DNA of 64,000 bases, taken from the NCBI GenBank assembly GCA_002317135.1, contig DCIX01000036.1, positions 114,236 through 178,235 on the forward strand, given 5' to 3'. Within the stretch, counting starts at the first letter, position 1. Each line of letters opens with the position of its first letter. A program made the position numbers and the translations under genes. Shown here piece after piece: positions 8,428 to 17,729 of this stretch. The notes under the pieces are model-generated. The model saw nothing but the letters and a program-made list of their open reading frames with translations. It was not told the DNA's origin and did no database searches. The stretch comes from Bacteroidales bacterium UBA1715 (lineage in GTDB: Bacteria > Bacteroidota > Bacteroidia > Bacteroidales > UBA1715).

Positions 8428-9612
8428 CTATTCAATAATTTCAGTTACTTGACCAGCACCTACTGTTCTACCACCTTCACGGATAGCGAAACGAAGACCT
8501 TCGTTAATAGCTACGCTTGAAAGCAAATCAACAGTAATTGTTACGTTATCACCTGGCATTACCATTTCTACACCTTCTGGTAGAGAAATTTCACCAGTAA
8601 CGTCTGTTGTACGGATGTAGAATTGAGGACGATATTTGTTATGGAATGGAGTGTGACGTCCACCTTCGTCTTTGCTCAATACATAAACTTCAGCTTTGAA
8701 TTTTTTGTGAGGTTTGATTGAATCTGGTTTACAGATAACCATACCACGTTTGATTTGATCTTTTTCGATACCACGAAGCAACAAACCTACGTTATCACCT
8801 GATTGACCTTCATCAAGAAGTTTACGGAACATTTCAACACCAGTACAAGTTGTTTTCAAGTTAGCGTCGAAACCGATAATTTGCATTTCATCACCAGTGT
8901 GGATAACACCTCTTTCAATACGACCAGTAGCAACTGTACCACGACCTGTAATTGAGAAGATGTCTTCAACTGGCATCAAGAATGGTTTTTCGTTTTCACG
9001 TGGAGGAAGTGGAATCCATGTATCAACAGCTGCCATCAATTCCATTACTTTATCTTCCCATTCTGCTTCACCGTTCAATGCACCAAGTGCAGAACCGCGG
9101 ATGATTGGAGTATTATCACCATCGAAATCGTATTTGCTCAACAATTCACGAACTTCCATTTCAACTAAGTCGAACATTTCAGCATCGTCAACCATATCAC
9201 ATTTGTTCAAGAATACAACGATTCTTGGTACGTTTACTTGTTTTGCAAGAAGAACGTGTTCTTTTGTTTGAGGCATTGGACCATCAGTTGCAGCAACAAC
9301 CAAGATAGCACCATCCATTTGAGCAGCACCTGTAACCATGTTCTTTACGTAGTCAGCGTGACCTGGACAGTCAACGTGAGCATAGTGACGGTTTTCTGTT
9401 TGGTATTCAACGTGAGCTGTGTTGATTGTGATACCTCTTTCTTTTTCTTCAGGAGCGTTATCGATTTGATCGAATGATTTTACTTCTGAAAGACCTTTCT
9501 TTGCCAATACAGTTGTGATAGCTGCTGTCAAAGTAGTTTTACCGTGGTCAACGTGACCGATAGTACCAATGTTTACGTGATCTTTGGATCTATCAAACTT
9601 TTCTTTTGCCAT
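8428..9612 (-). CDS. tuf: Elongation factor Tu
   Basis: This GTPase delivers aminoacyl-tRNA to the ribosomal A site. It has 394 residues, full length. The G motifs are intact: GHVDHGKT at residues 19-26, DCPGHADY near 80, NKCD near 136 and a SAL motif near 174. Domains 2 and 3 follow, including RTTDVTGEI. It lies between tRNA-Thr and tRNA-Trp, so the mRNA is probably cleaved during tRNA maturation. Confidence 0.99.
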   Translation of the reverse strand: MAKEKFDRSKDHVNIGTIGHVDHGKTTLTAAITTVLAKKGLSEVKSFDQIDNAPEEKERGITINTAHVEYQTENRHYAHVDCPGHADYVKNMVTGAAQMDGAILVVAATDGPMPQTKEHVLLAKQVNVPRIVVFLNKCDMVDDAEMFDLVEMEVRELLSKYDFDGDNTPIIRGSALGALNGEAEWEDKVMELMAAVDTWIPLPPRENEKPFLMPVEDIFSITGRGTVATGRIERGVIHTGDEMQIIGFDANLKTTCTGVEMFRKLLDEGQSGDNVGLLLRGIEKDQIKRGMVICKPDSIKPHKKFKAEVYVLSKDEGGRHTPFHNKYRPQFYIRTTDVTGEISLPEGVEMVMPGDNVTITVDLLSSVAINEGLRFAIREGGRTVGAGQVTEIIE

Positions 9613-9660
9613 TTCTACTTATATTTATTTATTCAACATATAAAATTTCACTTCATTTTG

Positions 9661-9732
<72 letters not shown>

Positions 9733-9777
9733 CGACTCAATCCCGTACAGACATCTTCTGCCCGAAAATTTGGAGTG

Positions 9778-9806
9778 CAAATGTAGTTCTTTTTTCTGAA
9801 AAACAA
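9778..9806 (-). promoter_or_regulatory. Bacteroidetes-type promoter for tRNA-Thr/tuf/ribosomal operon
   Basis: On the minus strand a TTG (9804-9806) is followed after 18 bases by TACATTTG (9778-9785). This fits the Bacteroidetes -33 TTG / -7 TAnnTTTG consensus. The start point would fall near 9773, about 40 bases before tRNA-Thr. Confidence 0.7.
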
Positions 9807-9812
9807 AAATTT

Positions 9813-10112
9813 TTACTTTTTTTCTTGTTTTCCCTTCATTTTTTCTATCTGATTTCTCAAAGCCTCTGTTGCTAAGTCAACTGCTTCCTCAAATGACTTA
9901 GCTGATTTCTTTGCAAAAAGTTCTTTACCTGGGGCTTTTACACTAATCTCAGCCTCTTTGTTTTCGTCACTGGTTGTGTTAACTAATTTAAAGAAAACTT
10001 CTGCAGACTGTAGAACATCAGAGAACGTATCCAATTTGTTTACTTTACTTGTAGCAAACTCTTTTAGTTTTGCATCGGCTTTAAAGCCTACTGATTGAAT
10101 TTTAACTTCCAT
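9813..10112 (-). CDS. hpf: Ribosome hibernation promoting factor (HPF/YfiA family), short form
   Basis: This small factor binds the 30S decoding centre and silences or dimerises ribosomes in stationary phase. It has 99 residues, the short form without the C-terminal dimerisation domain. The beta-alpha-beta-beta-beta-alpha pattern and the basic C-terminal helix are recognisable: MEVKIQSVGFKADAKLKEFA at the start and SFEEAVDLATEALRNQIEK near the end. It follows xerC by 12 bases and is probably co-transcribed with rpsU and xerC. Confidence 0.93.
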   Translation of the reverse strand: MEVKIQSVGFKADAKLKEFATSKVNKLDTFSDVLQSAEVFFKLVNTTSDENKEAEISVKAPGKELFAKKSAKSFEEAVDLATEALRNQIEKMKGKQEKK

Positions 10113-10124
10113 AACTATACAATT

Positions 10125-11015
10125 TTAATTTCTCGGATGAGATTGTTTATATACTTTCTTTAATTTCTCAAACGAATTATGAGTATAGACCTGAGTTGCT
10201 GCTAGCGAGGCATGACCTAAAAGTTCCTTTATGTCATTAATGTCTGCACCATTATTTAATAAATGCGTTGCAAACGTATGACGAAGGACATGCGGACTCC
10301 GTTTCTTCAAAGTAGTAACGTCACCTAAATAAGTATGTACAATTCTATACAAGAACTTATCATAGACTTTTGCTCCTTTATCTGTTACAATTAGAAATGT
10401 ATTGTTTTCAGCAACCTTTGCTCTTTCTTCGATATATTTTCGTAACAAAGAAGCACATTCTGGAAGCATAGGAACTATACGTTCTTTACTTCTTTTACCG
10501 AAAACCTTTATACTTCCTTCACCAAAGTCAACGGAACCAAGCTCTAAATTTGCCAATTCTGCTCGACGAACTCCTGTCGTATACAATAATTCAATGACCA
10601 CTCTATCACGCAAACCAGAAAAATTATTTGCGAAGATATTTTCGTCTAGCAAGATATTCATTTTTTCTTCTTCTACAAAATTTGGGAGCCTTTTTTTTGT
10701 TTTCAAGGAATGAACTTTCCTTGCCACATTATTTTGTAGCTTTCCTTCTCGCTGTAAGAAATAAAAAAAAGAACGAATTGCTACAATCTTTCTATTGATA
10801 GATCGTGAAGCAATTCCTTCTTCTGATAAAGTACTTATCCACCCACGAATATCCTTTGAATTTACATCTAGGACACTTCTATTTCCCAAATGTGAAACAA
10901 AACTGGATAAATCGTTTTGATAAGATATAACTGTATGTTTTGAACTCTTCTTCTCGAATTCGAGATAGTTCAAAAAAGTTTTCAATAATTCCTCGTTACA
11001 GGAATTATTGTTCAT
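10125..11015 (-). CDS. xerC: Tyrosine recombinase XerC/XerD family
   Basis: Site-specific recombinase of the kind that resolves chromosome dimers at dif. It has 296 residues, with an N-terminal SAM-like core-binding domain (about 1-95) and a C-terminal catalytic domain. Catalytic residues are visible: Arg in TTGVRRAEL (about 150), Lys in FGKRSKERIVP, H242-x-x-R245 in HVLRHTF, H268 in LLGHASL and the nucleophile Y277. No integron or phage genes surround it. The gene overlaps rpsU by 11 bases and is followed by hpf, a housekeeping arrangement that favours XerC over a mobile integrase. Confidence 0.93.
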   Translation of the reverse strand: MNNNSCNEELLKTFLNYLEFEKKSSKHTVISYQNDLSSFVSHLGNRSVLDVNSKDIRGWISTLSEEGIASRSINRKIVAIRSFFYFLQREGKLQNNVARKVHSLKTKKRLPNFVEEEKMNILLDENIFANNFSGLRDRVVIELLYTTGVRRAELANLELGSVDFGEGSIKVFGKRSKERIVPMLPECASLLRKYIEERAKVAENNTFLIVTDKGAKVYDKFLYRIVHTYLGDVTTLKKRSPHVLRHTFATHLLNNGADINDIKELLGHASLAATQVYTHNSFEKLKKVYKQSHPRN

Positions 11016-11199
11016 CAGTCAATTGCATTTTTTGTTTATAGATAGCCTTAATAAGTTGCTCTCTACGAATTACAGAAGGTTTTGTAAACGCTTGTCTGTT
11101 TCTTAATTCTTTAACAACGCCAGTTTTTTCAAATTTTCTTTTGAATTTCTTTAACGCTTTGTCAATGTTTTCGCCTTCTTTTACTGGAACGATAATCAT
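11005..11199 (-). CDS. rpsU: 30S ribosomal protein S21
   Basis: This small basic protein of the 30S platform sits near the anti-Shine-Dalgarno end of 16S rRNA. It has 64 residues, with the family core ENIDKALKKFKRKFEK followed by LRNRQAFTKPSV. Its stop overlaps the start of xerC by 11 bases, which suggests translational coupling. It is the first gene after the promoter at 11237-11266. Confidence 0.97.
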   Translation of the reverse strand: MIIVPVKEGENIDKALKKFKRKFEKTGVVKELRNRQAFTKPSVIRREQLIKAIYKQKMQLTDEQ

Positions 11200-11236
11200 A
11201 TTATTTGTTTGTTTAGAATGTTATTTTTTTGGACTG

Positions 11237-11266
11237 CAAATGTATAAACTTTTAAATAAACCGCAA
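11237..11266 (-). promoter_or_regulatory. Bacteroidetes-type promoter for rpsU-xerC-hpf
   Basis: On the minus strand TTG (11264-11266) and TACATTTG (11237-11244) are separated by 19 bases, the textbook Bacteroidetes spacing. The predicted start near 11232 leaves a leader of about 33 bases before rpsU. Confidence 0.7.
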
Positions 11267-11270
11267 GTTT

Positions 11271-12113
11271 TTAATCAATTGTTTTTAAGTAGAATTGTAA
11301 AATATTATATTCTGGTTCTTCCAAAATGCCGTTATTTACTAATTCATCAAGTGTTTTTATATACCCAACAATTTTCTTATATTCAAAAATTTTCTTTGTT
11401 TGTTCATAGGAAATAAGCGGATGTTTATTGATTTCTTTAAATGATGCAGTATTAACATTCAATTTTTTTATATACGTCTGCGAAAAAATTATATACGGGC
11501 TAATGCTTTTAACCGTAATAGAATCCATAGAAGAAACTAAATACAATTGTTCAATAGAATAGTATCCTCCTAACTTTTCTCTGTATTCTATTATTTTTCT
11601 TGCTCGGAATCCTCCGATTTTAGGTAACTTCTTTAAATCATTCGTGTCGCAAGTATTTATATCAACAACCTCGATATGTTTCTCTTCTATTGTTTTCTGC
11701 TTAATTGTAGAAGTTGAAGTTTTTTCCTTTTTTATTGAATTTTTATTTTGAGGAATCACAATACGATCTTGTAGCAAAACATAATCTGCTTCCGATATAC
11801 TATATATTTTTAAGACATCCTCTTTTTTACGAAAAACGCCTCCTTTATTTCTATAATTCAAACAACTTCGAGCTTGTTTTTCTGTAAATCCTACTAAAAG
11901 AAAATCCTCATAACTAGCCGTATTAGGATTTATTTTCTTTGTACTATCAATAGACACTGTTTTTGTTTTAACAACAGAATCTTCTACAAGAAGCGGGACA
12001 ACAGGATTCTTTTTCGGTTTATATTCATAAAAGAATATAAAAATAATAGTAACAACGATTAGTGTGGCTAGATTTCTCCCTAACCGCACCCATTTTTGAT
12101 TGGCTTTTTTCAT
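11271..12113 (-). CDS. ComEA-like triple helix-hairpin-helix protein, membrane anchored
   Basis: A 280-residue protein with one N-terminal membrane segment (about residues 13-29). Three ComEA-like helix-hairpin-helix units follow, starting near INPNTASYEDFLLVGF, VDINTCDTNDLKKLPKIGG and LNVNTASFKEINKHP. The first two keep the helix-hairpin pattern; the third is the most diverged, with no GxG at the hairpin. HhH units of this type bind DNA without sequence preference, and ComEA serves in DNA uptake. No other competence gene is present, so a DNA-uptake role is only inferred from family. It starts 3 bases after the TamL-like gene ends its unit boundary at 12117. Confidence 0.8.
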   Translation of the reverse strand: MKKANQKWVRLGRNLATLIVVTIIFIFFYEYKPKKNPVVPLLVEDSVVKTKTVSIDSTKKINPNTASYEDFLLVGFTEKQARSCLNYRNKGGVFRKKEDVLKIYSISEADYVLLQDRIVIPQNKNSIKKEKTSTSTIKQKTIEEKHIEVVDINTCDTNDLKKLPKIGGFRARKIIEYREKLGGYYSIEQLYLVSSMDSITVKSISPYIIFSQTYIKKLNVNTASFKEINKHPLISYEQTKKIFEYKKIVGYIKTLDELVNNGILEEPEYNILQFYLKTID

Positions 12114-12116
12114 TTT

Positions 12117-14411
12117 TTAGAACGGGTATCCAATTCCTACACTGAGATTCATATCGTCTCGTGTAAGATTTCGATTTCCCCAAATTAAGTGTTTATTGGT
12201 ATTATTTATGGTATATGCTTCTCTAACCTTTATGCCAAGATCGCAGCGGAAAATTAAAAACGAAAAATCAAAGCGTAGCCCTAATCCCGTTCCGACAGCT
12301 AAATCCTTATAAAAATCTCGTATATGAAATCTGGCATCCGTCAATTCATTATTGTCAAAAGCCCAGATATTACCGATATCAATAAATGCAGCCCCATCTA
12401 TTATCCAAAATAAATGGAAACGACTTTCAAAATTTAATTCCAATTTTACATCACCAAGATAGTATTTAAAATCATTCGTGGTGTCAATATGAGAACCTAA
12501 GCCAAGAGAACGGCTTTCCCAGGCACGCATACTATTCGCCCCTCCTGAATAATATTTCTTCAAACTTGGAAGCACCGCAGAATTTAGATATGGCATAGCT
12601 ACACCACCAAAAATTCGATATACAAATGTTGTTCTATTGGAAACAACATCATAATAACGATAATCAACATCTATTTTTGCATATTGAGCAAATGGCAAAT
12701 TAAATGTTTCATACTGCCCAGCACTATTTTTCTCCTTATTCGAAGCCTTGCAATAGGCATACATAAGATTTCCACTCGTTTCTGTAGACAATTTAAAATA
12801 CTGATAGTCACGAACATCTATATTTCGTTTATTATAGAATATGACCGAAAAGTTATTATTATACAGCAAATAATCCTCATAACTATATTTATAGTAATCG
12901 CGTTTATTTATAAAGTTCTTAAATCGGTCTGAAATGTCGTAATATCGTATATAACTAATATCTATTGGATTTAAATTGAATGTCCAAAAACGCTTGCCGT
13001 ACCAGATATACCCAAAGTTAACTTCTGTGGTTGGTCGCGTGTAGTCAACCGTTTGGAGATAATTATATTCCACATGACAATTTGTTTTAGCACGGAATTT
13101 TTTATCATAATCTCGAGAATTGAATGGCAGCAAGAACTTTGGTGTGGTAAAATCAACACTTATGCCATAATCTTGAGAGTTGAACAACCGATGAGGACCA
13201 TCATCCTCTTTCAATACATTATTGTATTCCTCTGCAAACTTGAATTTCACCGTCATATATTCAGCGCCGTGGAAAACATTTCTATTCACATAGGAAGCAT
13301 TCAACTCCGCCCCCCAGTCACCACTTGTATTTGTACCCTCTAATTCAAATGACAACGATTGTTTCTTCTCTGCCGCAATTTCCATAGAACAATCCAATTG
13401 CACGGTTTCATCGTTCGGTTGTACCAGTGAAGGTTTAAATTCAATTGTCACCAATTTTACTATCGGATAACTCGATAAAATTTTCTGTGTTCTGGATTCT
13501 CGAAACGAACTATACATTTTCTTTTCTTCAAGAAAATTCGCCAGTTGTATTGTTTGTTCCTTTATGTATGTTGGTGAAACAGGTTCTTTTTTATGTTTCT
13601 TTTCCGTTCTATTTTGAGAATGTTGCACTTCTCTTCCACCCTCACCTTGCTTTATACTTATAGAATTCACAAAATGTTTTTTCAAAGATGCATCGGTCGT
13701 CTTTTTTATTCCAATAACAAGATTCACACTATCTGGTCCATGCGTTGTATCTGCTGAGAACATTACATTTTCCCGAGAAAAAGCATAATAGCCCATTGCC
13801 CTACACACCGATACAATTCGCTCTTGTTCTTCTTGTAATAAGTTAATAGAGAACGGTTTGCCTTTCTTTATTTTAGACATACCTTCTGTTTTATCCAGAA
13901 TCTGACTTATGCCAGAATCAGCAGAGTGATAATGGCAAGAAAGTATTTTATATTGAACTCCTGTTTCTAACTGATACGAAACAGATACTTTTTTATTCTG
14001 TCGGCCATTTAGTTTTACCTCCGAATTAACAGATGCTTTATAATATCCTAATTCATTTAAATACAGACGCAGTTGTTCTTCGCTTTTGGTAACAAGAGTA
14101 CTATCATAAAAAACAGGAGACTCGCCCACTACATCACGCATCCAAGTTCCAAATTTGCGTTCTGAATCCTCAAAAGCATAATAAAAATATAAACGAGTAT
14201 GAAATCCCCAAAAAGCACGATTGGGCTTTGGTTTTACATAATTCAACATTTCATCCTTATCAACCTTACGATTGTCTGACTGTATTGAATTTTTCACCAA
14301 TAATTTTTTTCCATCTGGAAAATGCTTTGTGACTGAGCATTGAGAGAACACAAACAAAGAAATCGCTATTAGCAATTTAAAACTCAATCTGTTTTTTTGT
14401 GTTCGGTGCAT
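12117..14411 (-). CDS. tamL: TamL-like outer membrane assembly lipoprotein (BamA/TamA superfamily)
   Basis: An Omp85-superfamily protein of 764 residues. The start is the ATG at 14409-14411 (MHRTQKNRLSFKLL); a longer frame exists but would spoil the signal peptide. A lipoprotein signal ends at LFVFSQC, and the mature protein begins CSVTKHFPDGKKLL. POTRA-like repeats occupy about residues 90-370. A C-terminal surface-antigen barrel follows, containing the family's YYSGGANSMRAWESRSLG motif near residue 630. TamL is the Bacteroidetes lipoprotein version of TamA and normally pairs with TamB, which is not in this window. The name rests on the lipobox plus Omp85 layout. Confidence 0.82.
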   Translation of the reverse strand: MHRTQKNRLSFKLLIAISLFVFSQCSVTKHFPDGKKLLVKNSIQSDNRKVDKDEMLNYVKPKPNRAFWGFHTRLYFYYAFEDSERKFGTWMRDVVGESPVFYDSTLVTKSEEQLRLYLNELGYYKASVNSEVKLNGRQNKKVSVSYQLETGVQYKILSCHYHSADSGISQILDKTEGMSKIKKGKPFSINLLQEEQERIVSVCRAMGYYAFSRENVMFSADTTHGPDSVNLVIGIKKTTDASLKKHFVNSISIKQGEGGREVQHSQNRTEKKHKKEPVSPTYIKEQTIQLANFLEEKKMYSSFRESRTQKILSSYPIVKLVTIEFKPSLVQPNDETVQLDCSMEIAAEKKQSLSFELEGTNTSGDWGAELNASYVNRNVFHGAEYMTVKFKFAEEYNNVLKEDDGPHRLFNSQDYGISVDFTTPKFLLPFNSRDYDKKFRAKTNCHVEYNYLQTVDYTRPTTEVNFGYIWYGKRFWTFNLNPIDISYIRYYDISDRFKNFINKRDYYKYSYEDYLLYNNNFSVIFYNKRNIDVRDYQYFKLSTETSGNLMYAYCKASNKEKNSAGQYETFNLPFAQYAKIDVDYRYYDVVSNRTTFVYRIFGGVAMPYLNSAVLPSLKKYYSGGANSMRAWESRSLGLGSHIDTTNDFKYYLGDVKLELNFESRFHLFWIIDGAAFIDIGNIWAFDNNELTDARFHIRDFYKDLAVGTGLGLRFDFSFLIFRCDLGIKVREAYTINNTNKHLIWGNRNLTRDDMNLSVGIGYPF

Positions 14412-14514
14412 TACAAATATTTTTACAAATGTAAGAAAATGCAACTGTTCAACAAGCATTAACGCCATTATTTACAAGGCCAAACACGAATTCATAAACA
14501 TCAATAAATAACAA

Positions 14515-14545
14515 TAAAAAAAGGATGAATAAAAATTCATCCTTT
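14515..14545 (-). terminator. Intrinsic terminator of the acyl-CoA ligase gene
   Basis: On the minus strand AAAGGATGAAT pairs with ATTCATCCTTT around a TTTT loop and runs into a T tract. It begins 7 bases past the stop codon of the ligase gene at 14552. Confidence 0.85.
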
Positions 14546-14551
14546 CTGTAA

Positions 14552-16330
14552 TTATTCTTTATTAAAAAGACCATCAATTTCTTTTTCGTAAGCCTTTTGA
14601 ACAACCTTACGTTTTACTTTTAACGTAGGCGATAATTTACCATTTTGAGTCGTCCACTCTTCTGGAATCAAAACAAAACGTTTAATTTGTTCATAATCAG
14701 CAAAATTTACATTATATTTATTTACTTCTTTCTTAAAACGTTTCAAAACTTCTGGTTCTTTTACAACTTGTTCTTTCGATGTAAACGAAACCTTATGCTT
14801 ATCACACCAAGTTTTCAAAAATTCAAAATCAGGAACAATAAGAGCCGCTGCAAATTGTTTATTTTCTCCAACAACCACAATACTACCAACAAATGGAGAT
14901 GCAACAACCTTATTTTCTATGTGTTCTGGATTTACATATTTACCAAAAGAAGTCTTGAACAAAGACTTGATACGACCTGTAATTACAACAAGACCTTTTT
15001 CTGTAATTCTTGCTGTATCTCCAGTATGAAACCAGCCATCTTTGTCAATAACTTCAGCTGTCATTTCTGGATTTTTATAATATCCAAGCATAACATTATG
15101 TCCACGACAAACCAATTCATTTGTAGCTGGATCAACTTTCACTTCTACTCCAGGAAGAGGAAGACCAACCGTACCAGGTTCATGAGTATAAGCTTCGTCG
15201 CGGGCAACGGCAATCACAGGAGATGTTTCAGAAAGACCATATCCTTCGTATACAGAAAAACCAATAGCTTGGAAGAACGAAGCCAATTGAGCCTGTAAAG
15301 CAGAGCCACCAGACACAACCTGAATTACACCCTGAATACCAAGTGCCTCACGCCATTTAGCATAAATCAACTTATCGGCAATATTCCATTTAATATTGTA
15401 GTACCATGAACGTTTTTCTGAATCAAGATTATATTTTTTAGCAACAGCAACTGCCCAATAATAAATCTTTTGCAACAAGAACGACTGTTTTTTTCCTGCA
15501 CTATACAATTTCTCATACATTTTTTCCAACAAGCGAGGAACGCAACACATTACATCTGGATGAATTTCCTTCAAATTGTCGGCAATCAATGCTAAATCAG
15601 AATAATAGATTGAGCAAAGCTTATATTGATATGTATACATCAACATTCTTTCATAAGCATGACAAAGAGGCAAGAAACTTAATGCCTTTTTACATGTAGG
15701 GAACACTAATTCGTGAATATTCTTCATATTCAAAACTATGTTATCGTGTGATAACATAACGCCTTTAGGATTACCTGTTGTTCCCGAAGTATAGATTATG
15801 GTAGCCATATCAGATGATTTAACCTGTGCTTTCAATTCAGCAACTTTTTCAGGTTGTTGATTCTGTCTACCCAACTCCAACAACTGTTCAAAACAACGAT
15901 ATTCGCAGTTTTGATCGACAAATGTGAACAATTCCTTTAAGTGTTCCAAATCAGGAAGAATCGGTTCTATTTTTGAGCGAAGACTTTTTCCTTCGACAAA
16001 CAAGAACTTCATTTCCGCATGATTTAGAATATATCGATATTCTTCTTGACTAATTGTAGGATAAATAGGAACTGGAATTGCACCTATTTGCATTGTACCC
16101 ATATCAAGGAAATTCCATTCTGGACGATTTCCACTAACAATACCTATTTTATCACCAGGCTGCACACCCAACGCAAGCAAAGCATAGCTTACATTGTTTA
16201 CATTTTCGACATAGTCTTTTATACTATAAGAAACCCATTTCCCATCTACTTTGTGAGCCAAAGCAACTTCTTGATCAGATTTTTGTTCATAATAGTTATC
16301 AAGAATGTCAAATAATCTAGTTACTTCCAT
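14552..16330 (-). CDS. Long-chain fatty acid--CoA ligase (AMP-forming)
   Basis: Activates long-chain fatty acids to acyl-CoA through an acyl-adenylate. It has 592 residues. The P-loop TIIYTSGTTGNPKG lies at about 178-191, with YGLSETSP near 368 and GWFHTGD near 433. The C-terminal catalytic lysine lies in TTQNGKLSPTLKVKR. It has no signal peptide and acts at the cytoplasmic membrane. It stands alone between a terminator on one side and a divergent intergenic region on the other. Substrate chain length is inferred from family resemblance. Confidence 0.93.
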   Translation of the reverse strand: MEVTRLFDILDNYYEQKSDQEVALAHKVDGKWVSYSIKDYVENVNNVSYALLALGVQPGDKIGIVSGNRPEWNFLDMGTMQIGAIPVPIYPTISQEEYRYILNHAEMKFLFVEGKSLRSKIEPILPDLEHLKELFTFVDQNCEYRCFEQLLELGRQNQQPEKVAELKAQVKSSDMATIIYTSGTTGNPKGVMLSHDNIVLNMKNIHELVFPTCKKALSFLPLCHAYERMLMYTYQYKLCSIYYSDLALIADNLKEIHPDVMCCVPRLLEKMYEKLYSAGKKQSFLLQKIYYWAVAVAKKYNLDSEKRSWYYNIKWNIADKLIYAKWREALGIQGVIQVVSGGSALQAQLASFFQAIGFSVYEGYGLSETSPVIAVARDEAYTHEPGTVGLPLPGVEVKVDPATNELVCRGHNVMLGYYKNPEMTAEVIDKDGWFHTGDTARITEKGLVVITGRIKSLFKTSFGKYVNPEHIENKVVASPFVGSIVVVGENKQFAAALIVPDFEFLKTWCDKHKVSFTSKEQVVKEPEVLKRFKKEVNKYNVNFADYEQIKRFVLIPEEWTTQNGKLSPTLKVKRKVVQKAYEKEIDGLFNKE

Positions 16331-16374
16331 TGTATATTTTTAAATTCTGTAACAATCGTATATAAAATCAATGA

Positions 16375-16382
16375 CAAAAATA
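16375..16382 (-). promoter_or_regulatory. -7 element upstream of the acyl-CoA ligase gene
   Basis: TATTTTTG on the minus strand matches TAnnTTTG and lies 45 bases upstream of the start codon. No well-spaced TTG was found, so only the -7 box is claimed. The 246-base region 16331-16576 lies between two divergent genes and shows nothing else. Confidence 0.4.
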
Positions 16383-16576
16383 CGATTTTATCTACAAACA
16401 CCGATTTATTATCTACAAATAAATCTTTTGTACTTACTCAAATGCAAAACAAATAGTGAAAGCTTTTTCTCTGTAAGCCATTATCCATAAAAAGAACAAA
16501 TAACTTTCAATAATAAAAGGAAGTATCCATGTTTATTTATCCAAAATTTGTATTTTTACGAAACAATTATACACTT

Positions 16577-16909
16577 ATGAATATTGATTTAACTACAATT
16601 GCAGAAAATGAAGTAGCAAACTTCAAAGGTGGAGAAAAGTCTGCTATTTTTCAAACTTTTCAAGACGAGAACAATAAAATTATGCGTATACGCTTAACTC
16701 CAGGTGCCTCAATTGGTTTGCATAAGCACGAAGGCAATAGCGAAATCGTATACATTTTACAAGGTTCAGGAAATGTTCTTTACGATGGTAAAAATCTACC
16801 TCTATCGGTTGGAACAGTTCACTACTGCCCAGAAAATCACGAACATAGCATATCAAACACAGGAACCGAAGATTTAATTTTTCTAGGAATTGTTCCTAAC
16901 CATAAATAA
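16577..16909 (+). CDS. Cupin-domain protein
   Basis: A single-domain cupin of 110 residues. The start is the ATG at 16577 (MNIDLTTIAENEV); an upstream in-frame ATG adds 16 residues without family support. The metal-binding set is visible: GLHKHEGNSEIVY supplies H-x-H and E, and CPENHEHS supplies the second histidine motif. It is probably a small metal-dependent enzyme or sugar/ligand-binding protein of the cytoplasm; the substrate cannot be told. It is separated from the next lipoprotein gene by only 2 bases. Confidence 0.82.
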   Translation: MNIDLTTIAENEVANFKGGEKSAIFQTFQDENNKIMRIRLTPGASIGLHKHEGNSEIVYILQGSGNVLYDGKNLPLSVGTVHYCPENHEHSISNTGTEDLIFLGIVPNHK

Positions 16910-16911
16910 AC

Positions 16912-17718
16912 ATGAGAAGATTATTGTTTTTTGTAAGTATAGGACTTGCCACTTTTTTAGCAAGCTGTTCTTCTATGTACATTCCAAGTGCAGGAAACGT
17001 ACCTCTATTAAGTGATAAAGGAGAACTTCAAGCCGAAGCTTCACTTACAACAAATAGTCTACAATTATCTGGGGACTATGCATTTTCCAATCATATAGCA
17101 GGAATGGCAAATATGAATTTCTCATACGGAAATTTCAGTAATAGTTACGACATCTACACTTCAAAAGACAAAGATTCTTCTGCACTTGCTGACTTAACAA
17201 ATTTTGGGAAATTTAATAATCGCTATTACGAATTAGGAGTTGGATATATTAATATGTTCAATTCAGAAAAGTTCAAAACGGAAGCATTCTTAGGTGCAGG
17301 ATTTTGTCACGCAAAAGACAAAGATGATTCAAAATCAAATAGTTGTCAAACTTATGATTCAAAGTATTTGTTACCATTTGCACAAATCAATGCTGGTTTT
17401 ACTTTCAAATATTGTGATTTGGGGCTTGGCGTTCGTTTTGCTCCAAGTTTCCACACTTTTGCTTGGGAAAACACAAAAAGCGATGCAACTATAATTTCAG
17501 GGACAGAAAAATTCACAATGTTTCATATAGAACCTATTGCTTTCATACGAGCAGGTTCAGAACGAGTACGATTTGTTGCAAAAACAGGCTTCTCATCACC
17601 TGTTTATACAGAGTCATACGATAAAGCAAAAAATAACTCCTGCAACCCTAACTACATAAATACAACAATATTCCATTTTTCAATGGGAGTAAACGTTCGA
17701 TTAAATCAAAAACAATAA
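16912..17718 (+). CDS. Predicted outer-membrane lipoprotein, function unknown
   Basis: A 268-residue protein with a lipoprotein signal peptide ending at FLASC, so the mature protein starts CSSMYIPSAG. The rest alternates hydrophobic and polar residues and has many aromatic strand ends, resembling a small beta-barrel or porin-like fold (for example YYELGVGYINMF and FSMGVNVRL at the C terminus). No enzymatic motif was recognised. It lies in a tight plus-strand unit with the cupin and class I fumarase, but no functional link is evident. Confidence 0.75.
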   Translation: MRRLLFFVSIGLATFLASCSSMYIPSAGNVPLLSDKGELQAEASLTTNSLQLSGDYAFSNHIAGMANMNFSYGNFSNSYDIYTSKDKDSSALADLTNFGKFNNRYYELGVGYINMFNSEKFKTEAFLGAGFCHAKDKDDSKSNSCQTYDSKYLLPFAQINAGFTFKYCDLGLGVRFAPSFHTFAWENTKSDATIISGTEKFTMFHIEPIAFIRAGSERVRFVAKTGFSSPVYTESYDKAKNNSCNPNYINTTIFHFSMGVNVRLNQKQ

Positions 17719-17729
17719 ACATAAATACA

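Noticed and set aside
10125..11015. XerC-type recombinase as an integrase marking a mobile element
   Set aside because: No att-like repeats, cargo or phage genes adjoin; overlap with rpsU and the hpf neighbour fit a housekeeping recombinase.
12971..13343. Small frames on either strand inside the TamL-like gene
   Set aside because: Shadows of the Omp85 coding frame with no promoter or ribosome-binding signal.
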